A stretch of 49,128 bases of DNA from Paraburkholderia sp. CNPSo 3274 (GTDB lineage Bacteria; Pseudomonadota; Gammaproteobacteria; Burkholderiales; Burkholderiaceae): contig NZ_JAMBPR010000068.1 of assembly GCF_024206475.1 (NCBI RefSeq), positions 1 to 49,128 of the forward strand, given 5' to 3'. Shown piece after piece: positions 15,810 to 23,223 of this stretch. How positions within the stretch are numbered: the first letter of the stretch is position 1; every line of letters begins with the position of its first letter. The position numbers and the translations under genes were made by a program. The notes under the pieces were generated by a model, which had not been told where the DNA came from, made no database searches, and was given only the letters and a program-made list of their open reading frames with translations.

Positions 15810-16895
15810 GTGACATTCCCTCCCCATCGCATTTTAGTCGTTGTACTAGCGGGCATTTTATCAGGCAGCATCGGAACGGTCGCTCACGCGCAAAGCAGCG
15901 TGACGCTCTATGGCGTACTCGACGGCGCGTTGCTCTACACGAGCAAGACCTTGAGCTACCAAACCGGCGCCGACGCGGGAAAACAGTTCTCGATGACCGA
16001 TGGCGGCATTTGGGGCTCGCGGTTAGGCATGAAGGGCACGGAAGACCTCGGCGGCGGTCTGAAGGTGTTGTTCACGCTCGAAAGCGGCATCAACGTGAGC
16101 AACGGCGGATTCGCCAACTCGAACGGCAATTTGTTCGGGCGACAGGCGTGGATCGGACTCGATGGAAAATTTGGTACTGCGAAGGTGGGCTTGCAGTATT
16201 CGCCGTTCTTCCTGTCGCTATTCGAATCGGATCCCCGTGCATTCTCGCAGTTTGGCAGCGGTCTCATCAACTACCTCGACAACGTGCTCGTCACCGGTCT
16301 CTTCAATGCGAACTCCGTTTCGTACACGAGTCCCACCATTGCTGGCCTGCAAGGGAGCGCCATGCTGGCGCTCGGCGGCGAAGCGGGAAATTTCCAGGCG
16401 GGGCGGCAATATTCGGTCAGCCTGAAATACACGTTCAAGGGGCTAATGATCAACGCCGCGCTGTATAGCGGCAATGCCGGGGGAACTGCCGCTACGACTC
16501 CCGTTCCCAGCGCAGTGCAGTTCACTGGCCACACCGTCGGCGCGGCTTACGATTTCGGAAAGCTAACACTCGATGCGTCGTTCGTCTCGTACAAGGTTGC
16601 GGGCTCCTTCGATAATCACGTCTACGGCGGAGGCTTCAGCTATGGTGTGACGCCGGCACTGAACGTGAACGGCGGCGTATGGTTCACGCAGGATCGTAAC
16701 AACACATCCAATCATTCGATCCTGGCTGCAGTCGGCTCCGAAATCTACCTCTCGAAGCGCACGACACTCTATGGGCAGGTCGGATTCGTCCGTAACCACG
16801 GCGCGATGGACACTGGCCTGTCGATCAACGGGGCACTATATGGCGTGACGGGTTCGACAGTCGGCGCCAACGTTGGCATTCGCCACCTGTTCTGA
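15810..16895 (+). CDS. Gram-negative porin (Burkholderia type)
   Basis: A 361-residue outer-membrane trimeric beta-barrel porin. It has a signal peptide (VVVLAGILSGSIGTVAHAQ, cleavage near residue 27), then the hallmark SSVTLYGVLDGALLYTSK, GSRLGMKGTEDLGGGLKVLF, FGRQAWIGLDGKFGTAKVG, many alternating amphipathic strands, and the C-terminal phenylalanine (GIRHLF) needed for barrel assembly. The start is GTG 15810 with TGGAGA upstream. An AT-rich promoter-like segment (15770-15798) precedes it. It probably allows entry of the substrate handled by the neighbouring GMC enzyme. Directly downstream lies an IS6-family element, whose left end is about 63 bp after the stop. Confidence 0.93.
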   Translation: MTFPPHRILVVVLAGILSGSIGTVAHAQSSVTLYGVLDGALLYTSKTLSYQTGADAGKQFSMTDGGIWGSRLGMKGTEDLGGGLKVLFTLESGINVSNGGFANSNGNLFGRQAWIGLDGKFGTAKVGLQYSPFFLSLFESDPRAFSQFGSGLINYLDNVLVTGLFNANSVSYTSPTIAGLQGSAMLALGGEAGNFQAGRQYSVSLKYTFKGLMINAALYSGNAGGTAATTPVPSAVQFTGHTVGAAYDFGKLTLDASFVSYKVAGSFDNHVYGGGFSYGVTPALNVNGGVWFTQDRNNTSNHSILAAVGSEIYLSKRTTLYGQVGFVRNHGAMDTGLSINGALYGVTGSTVGANVGIRHLF

Positions 16896-16958
16896 ACTTG
16901 CACCACCCCCGTCAAGCGACGTTGTCCGCGAGCGCGCAGGCGGGAGGCAACTGTGTTT

Positions 16959-17805
16959 GGTGCGGCTGTGGTGCAATTCCGATGCGCCGGTCTGTTACCC
17001 TCAACCTTTTGACGATCACGAGCCGATGAGCAAGCTGAAAGACATCGACGGGTTGTTCAATGGACGTCATTTCGACCGCGAAGTGATCATCCTTTGCGTG
17101 CGGTGGTACCTGCGCTACAAGCTCAGCTTTCGAGATCTCGCGGAAATGATGGCGGAACGCGGTCTTTCCCTGGTCCACACGACGATCATGCGCTGGGTGA
17201 AGTGCTACACGCCGGAGTTCGTCAAACGCTGGAATCGGTTCGCCGTAGCGGCCGGTCAGTCGTGGCGCGTCGACGAGACCTATGTCAGGATCCGTGGTAA
17301 ATGGACCTATCTTTGCCGCGCAGTTGACCGAGCGGGAAAGACGATCGATTTCCGCCTCAGTACCAGGCGCGATGTGGCTGCAGCAAAGGCATTCTTTGTG
17401 AAGGCGATCAAAACTCAGGGGCGTGCTCCTGCGACGATTACCCTGGACGGCTACGCGGCATCGCATCGAGCCGTCCGCGAAATGAAGACCGACGAATCGC
17501 TGCCCCGACGAACGAAATTGCGATCCTCGAAATACCTGAACAATCTGATAGAGCAAGATCATCGGTCCATCAAATCGCGGGTGAACGTGATGCTCGGGTT
17601 CAAACGCTTCCGCAACGCGGCCGTCACCATCTCCGGCATCGAGCTGATGCATCGCATTCGCAAACGCCAGTTTGATCTCACCAGCATGCATCTCAAAGAT
17701 GCCATTGCGCCCTCGATTTGGAAGGCGGTTCTTTCAACTCGTTGAAAGTCTCCGAGAGACGGTCGGTTTCTCACCCACCCACCGAATTTTCACCACAACC
17801 GCGCC
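16959..17805 (+). mobile_element. IS6-family insertion sequence, apparently complete
   Basis: About 847 bp, bounded by imperfect inverted repeats. The left end (16959 onward) and the reverse complement of the right end (ending 17805) both fit GGYGCGGYTGTGGTG, with about 20 of 26 positions matching. It encodes one intact DDE transposase. The flanking octamers (ctgtgttt on the left, gatcatgt on the right) do not match, so there is no target duplication. That suggests the element took part in a deletion or cointegrate event rather than a simple insertion. It lies between the porin and the thiolase, only 11 bp from the thiolase stop. Confidence 0.8.
17026..17745 (+). CDS. IS6-family transposase
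   Basis: A 239-residue DDE transposase. The N-terminus has the IS6 signature (GRHFDREVIILCVRWYLRYK, LSFRDLAEMMAERGL), then catalytic Asp in WRVDETYVRIRGKW, Asp in TLDGYAASH, and Glu in KYLNNLIEQDHRSIK. The length is normal for IS6 proteins and no disruption is seen, so it is probably active. ATG 17026 is chosen because conservation begins there; the frame stays open upstream into the IS end. A related but truncated protein lies at 30868-31290. Confidence 0.93.
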   Translation: MSKLKDIDGLFNGRHFDREVIILCVRWYLRYKLSFRDLAEMMAERGLSLVHTTIMRWVKCYTPEFVKRWNRFAVAAGQSWRVDETYVRIRGKWTYLCRAVDRAGKTIDFRLSTRRDVAAAKAFFVKAIKTQGRAPATITLDGYAASHRAVREMKTDESLPRRTKLRSSKYLNNLIEQDHRSIKSRVNVMLGFKRFRNAAVTISGIELMHRIRKRQFDLTSMHLKDAIAPSIWKAVLSTR

Positions 17806-17816
17806 GATCATGTTGC

Positions 17817-19025
17817 TTAGACGATCTCAATTGCAAGCGCCGTGGCCTCACCACCACCGATGCACAGACTCGCGACGCCTCGCGTCTCGCCGCGCTGGCG
17901 GAGTGCACTCAGGAGCGTCACGACCTGGCGCGCGCCCGTCGCGCCGATCGGGTGACCCAGCGCGCAAGCACCACCATGCACGTTCACGCGCTCGTGCGGA
18001 AGCGACAGCTCGCGCATGGCAGCCATGACGACCACGGCAAATGCCTCGTTAATTTCCCACAGGTCTACATCGGCTGCCTGCCACCCCACCTTGGCTAGCA
18101 GCTTCTGGATCGCACCCACAGGCGCAGTGGTAAACCAGGCCGGCTCCTGAGACTGTGTGGCGTGCCCGCGGATAACGGCCAGCGGTGTTAAACCGCGCTC
18201 ATGCGCGGTGGACCGGCGCATCAGCACCACGGCCGCTGCACCATCGGCGATCGAGGCCGAACTCGCCGCCGTGACTGTGCCGTCCTTTCCAAAGGCGGGT
18301 TTGAGGCTGGGGATCTTGGCCAGTTCTGCCTTCGCTGGCGCCTCGTCCTCGTCGACGAGTTTCTCGCCGCTGCGGCCCGGCACCGCCACCGGCGTGATCT
18401 CCCACCGCAACAAGCCGTCACGCTGCGCCTGTTGCGCGCGCAGCGTCGAGGTGGAAGCAAAAGCGTCCTGTGCATCGCGCGTGAAACCGAAGTGGCGCGC
18501 GCAGTCCTCGGCGAAGGTGCCCATAAGGCGGCCATGGGAGGCGAGGCCGTAGTGATCCTCCAGGCCGTCGAAGAACATGTGGTCCAGTACCTGGCCGTGC
18601 CCCAGGCGCTGGCCCGAGCGGGCCTTGGGCAACAGGTAGGGCGCGTTGCTCATGGATTCCATGCCACCGGCCACTATCACCTGTTGACTCCCAGCCAGCA
18701 GCAGATCGTGCGCAAGCATCGTTGCCTTCATACCCGAGCCGCAGACCTTATTGATCGTGGTGCACCCTGCCGAGAGCGGCAAACCGGCGCTCAGCGCTGC
18801 CTGGCGTGCGGGCGCCTGCCCCAGGCCGGCCGGCAGCACGCAGCCCATGAGTATTTCGTCTACCGCCTCTGGCTGCAGCCCTGCGCGATCGAATACGGCA
18901 CGGATGGCGCTGGCGCCGAGCTGCGGAGCCGTCAGCGACGCAAAGTCGCCCTGGAAGCCGCCTAGCGCCGTGCGTGCGGCACCGACGATAACGACGGGAT
19001 CATCTGAGGTCGAAGAGGTAGGCAT
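17817..19025 (-). CDS. Thiolase (acetyl-CoA C-acyltransferase type)
   Basis: A 402-residue thiolase that cleaves 3-ketoacyl-CoA with CoA, or condenses two acyl-CoAs. The nucleophile is Cys95 in NKVCGSGMKA. The C-terminal catalytic set is NEAFA, GGACALGHPIGATGAR (His) and SLCIGGGEATAL (Cys). The ATG at 19025 has GGAG upstream and is preferred to the in-frame ATG at 19037. It follows the HSD10-type dehydrogenase by 152 bp on the same strand and probably forms one operon with it, giving the last two steps of a beta-oxidation cycle. The IS6 element sits immediately behind its stop codon but leaves the reading frame complete. Confidence 0.92.
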   Translation of the reverse strand: MPTSSTSDDPVVIVGAARTALGGFQGDFASLTAPQLGASAIRAVFDRAGLQPEAVDEILMGCVLPAGLGQAPARQAALSAGLPLSAGCTTINKVCGSGMKATMLAHDLLLAGSQQVIVAGGMESMSNAPYLLPKARSGQRLGHGQVLDHMFFDGLEDHYGLASHGRLMGTFAEDCARHFGFTRDAQDAFASTSTLRAQQAQRDGLLRWEITPVAVPGRSGEKLVDEDEAPAKAELAKIPSLKPAFGKDGTVTAASSASIADGAAAVVLMRRSTAHERGLTPLAVIRGHATQSQEPAWFTTAPVGAIQKLLAKVGWQAADVDLWEINEAFAVVVMAAMRELSLPHERVNVHGGACALGHPIGATGARQVVTLLSALRQRGETRGVASLCIGGGEATALAIEIV

Positions 19026-19177
19026 GCGAGTCTCCATCCGCCGCTCCACGGCGGCGTTGCAAGGGGTGGGGAAAGTTTGATAGTCCACGGGTCATCTGAG
19101 CCCTTCCGGATTCGGCGATTCGCCGAACTCAAGCAAGGCGGTAGCCGGAACAATGACGTGCACTCCAGACGCCGAGT

Positions 19178-19945
19178 TCACCTTGCCGCCATACGGATGC
19201 CGCCATCAAGGCGGATCACCTCGCCGTTGAGGTAGGTGTTTTCGATGATGTGCACCGCAAGGCCCGCGAATTCTTCTGGCCGACCAAGGCGCGCGGGAAA
19301 GGGGACCATCTTGCCAAGGGCGTCTTGTACCTCGGTGGGCATGCCTTTGAGCATCGGCGTCTCCATGATTCCTGGCGCGACCGCAAGCACGCGAATGCCA
19401 TCGCGGGCCAATTCCCGCGCGATAGGCAGCGTCATCGCGACGACACCGCCTTTGGACGCAGCATAGCCCGCTTGCCCAATCTGGCCATCGAAGGCGGCGA
19501 CTGAAGCAGTATTGATGATCACCCCGCGCTCGCCATCAGCCTCGGGCATGTTCCTGGCCATGCAGGCTGCGGCCAGCCGTACCATGTTGAAAGCGCCGAC
19601 CAGATTGACCTGAACGGTGCGCGCGAAACTCTCCAGCCGGTGCGGGCCTTCGCGTCCGAGCACTTTCTCGGCGGGGGCAACGCCTGCGCAATTGATCAGT
19701 CCGTGCAACCCACCGAAGGTGTCGCAAAAAGCGTTCAACGCACGCTCGGCGCCCGTTGCGTCCGATATGTCAGCCTTGGCGAAGTGGGCATTGCCGCCGA
19801 GTTCCGCCGCCAGCGCAGTACCGGCGTCCTCGTCCAGGTCTACAAGGAGCACCGAGGCGCCGCCCGCCACCAGACGGCGCGCCGTGGCGGCGCCCAGCCC
19901 TGAGCCCCCACCCGTGACGACGAATCCTCTATGTTGAATCTGCAC
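19178..19945 (-). CDS. HSD17B10-type 3-hydroxyacyl-CoA dehydrogenase (SDR)
   Basis: A 255-residue NAD-dependent SDR. The cofactor loop is TGGGSGLG (11-18), LINCAG is near 84-88, and the catalytic residues are Ser148 (NTASVAAFDG), Tyr161 and Lys165 (YAASK). The end, LNGEVIRLDGGIRMAAR, and the block APAEKVLGREGPH match the 3-hydroxyacyl-CoA / 2-methyl-3-hydroxybutyryl-CoA dehydrogenase subgroup, which acts in isoleucine, branched and steroid side-chain degradation. The start is GTG 19945 with GGGAG upstream; the frame is open far upstream without conserved sequence. The upstream region has a GGTCAT/ATGACC dyad, and the AraC gene is divergent. The next gene is a thiolase. Confidence 0.92.
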   Translation of the reverse strand: MQIQHRGFVVTGGGSGLGAATARRLVAGGASVLLVDLDEDAGTALAAELGGNAHFAKADISDATGAERALNAFCDTFGGLHGLINCAGVAPAEKVLGREGPHRLESFARTVQVNLVGAFNMVRLAAACMARNMPEADGERGVIINTASVAAFDGQIGQAGYAASKGGVVAMTLPIARELARDGIRVLAVAPGIMETPMLKGMPTEVQDALGKMVPFPARLGRPEEFAGLAVHIIENTYLNGEVIRLDGGIRMAAR

Positions 19946-20041
19946 TGCTGTCTCCCAAAAGTAACCACCCGGACGCGCAACGGACCGGCCTGTGCTTCGC
20001 CGGAAGCTCTGGATTCCAGAGCAACGGATGCCCCTTGCATG

Positions 20042-20074
20042 GGTCATGTGATATGACCGCCATGCTGTATGACC
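20042..20074. promoter_or_regulatory. Operator-like GGTCAT/ATGACC dyad in the divergent AraC region
   Basis: GGTCATGTGATATGACC (20042-20058) is a perfect dyad with 6-bp arms and a 5-bp spacer. A further ATGACC half-site lies at 20069-20074. It is about 100 bp before the dehydrogenase start, within the 365-bp region between the SDR/thiolase operon and the AraC-type gene. The rest of that region shows nothing else I recognise. The binder is not known. Confidence 0.45.
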
Positions 20075-20310
20075 TCGGACAACAAAGCCACACTCGCGAC
20101 GATGAACTGAGTGGCCATGGTAAGCGGCAGGCGAGCGTGCGCACATGCCCATAGACCTCTTCGTGCGTGGGCCCTTCGGACATATTGGGCGGGGCGTGGG
20201 TCGCCCGCCAGCGCTTCGGCCGATGACCGCCCGCGCTCAGTCGGGCGGCAGGTTTCGCTTACGCCCGGCAGCGATTAACATCAGTACACTTTCTGTGGGT
20301 GAGCCTGACC

Positions 20311-21327
20311 ATGAATGACGCTCAAGACAAGGGCACAACCTCTATCAGCCTGGTACGTGAGGCGATTCTCGTGGCGACACAACGGAATCTCGATGTGTCG
20401 GCCGTCCTCCAGCACGCTGGAATCGCGGCAGAATTGTTGAATGCTCCGAAAGCCCGTGTGCCGGCGTTGGCCTTTTCGCGCCTGTGGGCGGCTCTGGCCG
20501 ACTTGATGGACGACGAGTTCTTTGGTCTCGACAGCCACGCACTGCGCCGGGGTAGTTACGCTCTGATGTGTCACGCGGTGCTGCATGCGGACAATCTGGA
20601 GCACGCGCTGCGTCGCATGCTGAAGTTCCTGCGTGCCGTTCTCGACGACATTCACGGGGAGTTGCGCTGCGACGGCGAGCATGCAGTGATCATCCTGCAT
20701 GACGATGGGCGGACACGCCGTCGCTTTGCCTACGGGACGTGGTTCATCCTCGTGCACGGTCTTGCATGCTGGCTCGCACGCAGACGGATTCCACTGATCG
20801 AGATGAGGTTTCGCGCGTCCGCACCAATCGATGACAGCGACTACCGCATGCGCTTTTGCGAGGACGTGACGTTCTCCGCAGAGGAGACCCTGATCCGGTT
20901 CGATCGCAGTTTCCTCGGACTCAAACTGTCTGGGACGGAAGCGAGCCTGCGTGTATTCCTGGAAAATGCACCAGCCAATATCCTGGTCAAGTATCGCAAT
21001 GAATCGAGCGCTACGGCCCTGGTCAGGCGCCGACTAAGAAACCAGGCCCCCGACGACTGGCCGGACCTCGACGCGCTATCGCGGTTACTGAATCTATCCG
21101 CGGCCACGCTGCAACGCCGCCTGCTGGCCGAAGGCACGAACTACCGGCAACTGAAAGACGAATTGCGCCGTGACATCGCAATCGACTTGTTTTCCAGCAG
21201 TTCTCTCACGGTCGCAGAAGTCGCTGCACGGACTGGATTTCAGGAAACCAGTGCTTTTCACAGGGCCTTCAGGAAGTGGACGGGGGCCAGCCCGGGGATG
21301 TACCGCCACGGCAGGGCGAACTCTTAA
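20311..21327 (+). CDS. AraC-family transcriptional regulator
   Basis: A 338-residue activator. The N-terminal 200 residues resemble the arabinose_bd-type ligand domain of OruR/ArgR-like AraC proteins (LDVSAVLQHAGIAAELL, FFGLDSHALRRGSYALM). The C-terminal part is a double helix-turn-helix: LSRLLNLSAATLQRRLLAEG, then LTVAEVAARTGFQETSAFHR and AFRKWTGASPGMYR. ATG 20311 is used; GTG 20299 is an in-frame alternative. It is divergent from the HSD10-type dehydrogenase/thiolase operon, the probable target, with a dyad in between. Confidence 0.9.
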   Translation: MNDAQDKGTTSISLVREAILVATQRNLDVSAVLQHAGIAAELLNAPKARVPALAFSRLWAALADLMDDEFFGLDSHALRRGSYALMCHAVLHADNLEHALRRMLKFLRAVLDDIHGELRCDGEHAVIILHDDGRTRRRFAYGTWFILVHGLACWLARRRIPLIEMRFRASAPIDDSDYRMRFCEDVTFSAEETLIRFDRSFLGLKLSGTEASLRVFLENAPANILVKYRNESSATALVRRRLRNQAPDDWPDLDALSRLLNLSAATLQRRLLAEGTNYRQLKDELRRDIAIDLFSSSSLTVAEVAARTGFQETSAFHRAFRKWTGASPGMYRHGRANS

Positions 21328-22483
21328 CGTTAGAACTCGTGCCGTTGTCATAGCGGAATTTGAGCGTTCCGACTTGCTTGTGCGTCTGAGCGGTCGAAAG
21401 GCTCGATCCTCGTTTCCAAACGAGCGTTGCGCAAAAGCATAGCTGCCGAGGCAAGGCAAAGCCGCGCAACCGCTGAATCGCGTATAGGCGGGCAGCGCCG
21501 AGGCATTCCACTCAAACTCACTTGAATTCTCGGGGTGATGGGCAGCCAACGCACGAAGCACAACGAAAGCCGAGCGTGTCCACAGACCTCATGCAAACTG
21601 AGGTCGGCGGGCATGGATTGGTGTCCCAGCCAGGCTGACACTGCAGTGCGTTCGGCACGGCAAATCAGAACAAGCCTCGCGCCCGGTTGCACAGAGTAAC
21701 CGGAGCCGGCTCCACGAAAGCCCCGCCTTGATCACCGCCGAAAAATAAGTGAAGTGTTATCGCTTATTTGGGCAGCAGGTTTCTCGCCAACGCGTCACCG
21801 AATCAGCGGGGGGAGGAGATATTGCCCTCGATGAGCAGCGCATTGCGGTAGCAATACAAATATGGAGACGAGAATGAGAACCCCGTTCAGAATCCGCCCG
21901 GAATTGCGAGCGCTGACGCGACTGGGCGCATATGTTCCGGCCCGATGCAAAGCATCACGTCATCAACGAAGCGCTACGGCATCCAGCTCGCCGCCACACT
22001 GACCGGGGTCATCGCATTCCAGATACCCCCCGTTATACGGCACGCGGCTCGACCATCGCGCGGAGCTGATCGATGCGGATCATCCCCGGTTGTAGCAACT
22101 TCTCGGCTCGCAACGGCAAACCGATGCAAGTTGGCCCGATATGGTCGTTCTCCTGACGCCCCGAGAACCGATTTCTCCAACTGGAAATCGGTGTCGTCGC
22201 CTGACAAATTCGCGGGCTGCCCCCAATGGCGCGACGCCGGAAAGCGGGTGTTCGGTGACCTCATTCAGGTTGAAGTTGATGGACATGGATTGTCAGCTGC
22301 GTCCGCCTGACACTGGTTACAGCGCGACGGCAACGGTCGATCCCGGCGCCACAAGGCGGCAATGTTTCTGCCATACGCAGCTTTGTGGCCGAGATTCTCA
22401 CGAATAGTGCGGCTTGTATGAACTCTACCCTCAACAAACGCCACATGGCTCAGTGCAAAGCAACTTTCAATGCCGGCATCGAA
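21328..22483. other. 1.2 kb without a recognisable gene
   Basis: No intact gene was found. Open frames on both strands overlap, lack ribosome sites and have no family signatures. At 21847-21870 an ATG follows GGAGACGAGA and reads MRTPFRIRPELRALTRLG before stopping, which may be the start of a lost gene. The segment 22170-22310 has a protein-like plus frame (FGDLIQVEVDGHGLS) that I cannot assign. It may be old gene debris, consistent with the fragmentary nature of region A. The nitroreductase promoter must lie near its right end. Confidence 0.35.
21743..21769. repeat. Inverted repeat AAATAAG/CTTATTT
   Basis: AAATAAG (21743-21749) and CTTATTT (21763-21769) are a perfect 7-bp inverted repeat around 13 bp. 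With one mismatch, the pairing extends two bases inward. It is the most AT-rich spot in an otherwise GC-rich gap and could be an operator. There is no gene nearby to assign it to. Confidence 0.3.
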
Positions 22484-23209
22484 ATGAACCGTCTATCTTC
22501 TCCTCCCTTGAACTCGCTTGCCGACGTGGCCGGGGCCGTCGATTGGGCGCTCGTCACGCGGCGCAGCGTCCGTGCTTTCCTGCCCACGCCGGTTCCTCGC
22601 GAGCAGATCGAAGCCATCCTCGACGTGGCTCGCTTCAGCGCAACCGGCGTCAATATCCAGCCCTGGCATGTGCATGTCGTGACAGGCGCAATGAAGTCCA
22701 GCCTGTCTGCCGCCATCAACGAAATCAATGACGATCCCGTTCGCAGCGCCGGCCTGGACGAGCCCTACGATTACTACCCGCGCGAATGGATCGCACCATA
22801 TGTGGATCGCCGGCGTGCGGTTGGTTGGAACCTGTATGGCCTGCTGGGCATCGAGAAGGGTGACAGGGAGCGGATGCACGTCCAGCACGGTCGCAACTAC
22901 CGCTTCTTTGATGCACCCGTGGGCCTGTTCTTCACGGTTGACCGGGTCATGCGCGAAGGAAGTCTGCTCGACACGGGGATGTTCCTGCAAAGCGTCATGA
23001 TCGCCGCCCGGGCGCGGGGCCTCGATACGTGCCCGCAGGCGGCTTTCAACAAGTTCCACCGTGTCATCGCCAACGAACTGTCCATTCCCGACAATCACAT
23101 GTTGGTGTGCGGAATGAGTCTGGGTTATGCGGATCACAGCTGCATCGAGAACACTCTGGTAACGGAGCGCAGTCCGGTACGCGATTTCACTACTTTTTAT
23201 AATGAATGA
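22484..23209 (+). CDS. Nitroreductase-family flavoprotein
   Basis: A 241-residue FMN-dependent NAD(P)H oxidoreductase of the nitroreductase superfamily. It shows the FMN-binding RRSVRAFLPTPVPREQIE, DVARFSATGVNIQPWHVHVV and SLLDTGMFLQSVMIAARARG, and the C-terminal MSLGYAD. The start is uncertain: ATG 22484 gives the best fit to the family, but in-frame ATGs at 22418 and 22445 exist and none has a strong ribosome site. It ends 14 bp before the acyl-CoA ligase start, so the two are almost certainly one operon. In this setting it may reduce a C=C or quinone rather than a nitro group (inference). Confidence 0.85.
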   Translation: MNRLSSPPLNSLADVAGAVDWALVTRRSVRAFLPTPVPREQIEAILDVARFSATGVNIQPWHVHVVTGAMKSSLSAAINEINDDPVRSAGLDEPYDYYPREWIAPYVDRRRAVGWNLYGLLGIEKGDRERMHVQHGRNYRFFDAPVGLFFTVDRVMREGSLLDTGMFLQSVMIAARARGLDTCPQAAFNKFHRVIANELSIPDNHMLVCGMSLGYADHSCIENTLVTERSPVRDFTTFYNE

Positions 23210-23223
23210 ATGGAGACAAAGTC

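Noticed and set aside
16951..17813. Target duplication around the IS6 element
   Set aside because: The octamers ctgtgttt and gatcatgt do not match, and shifting the ends by a few bases gives no match.
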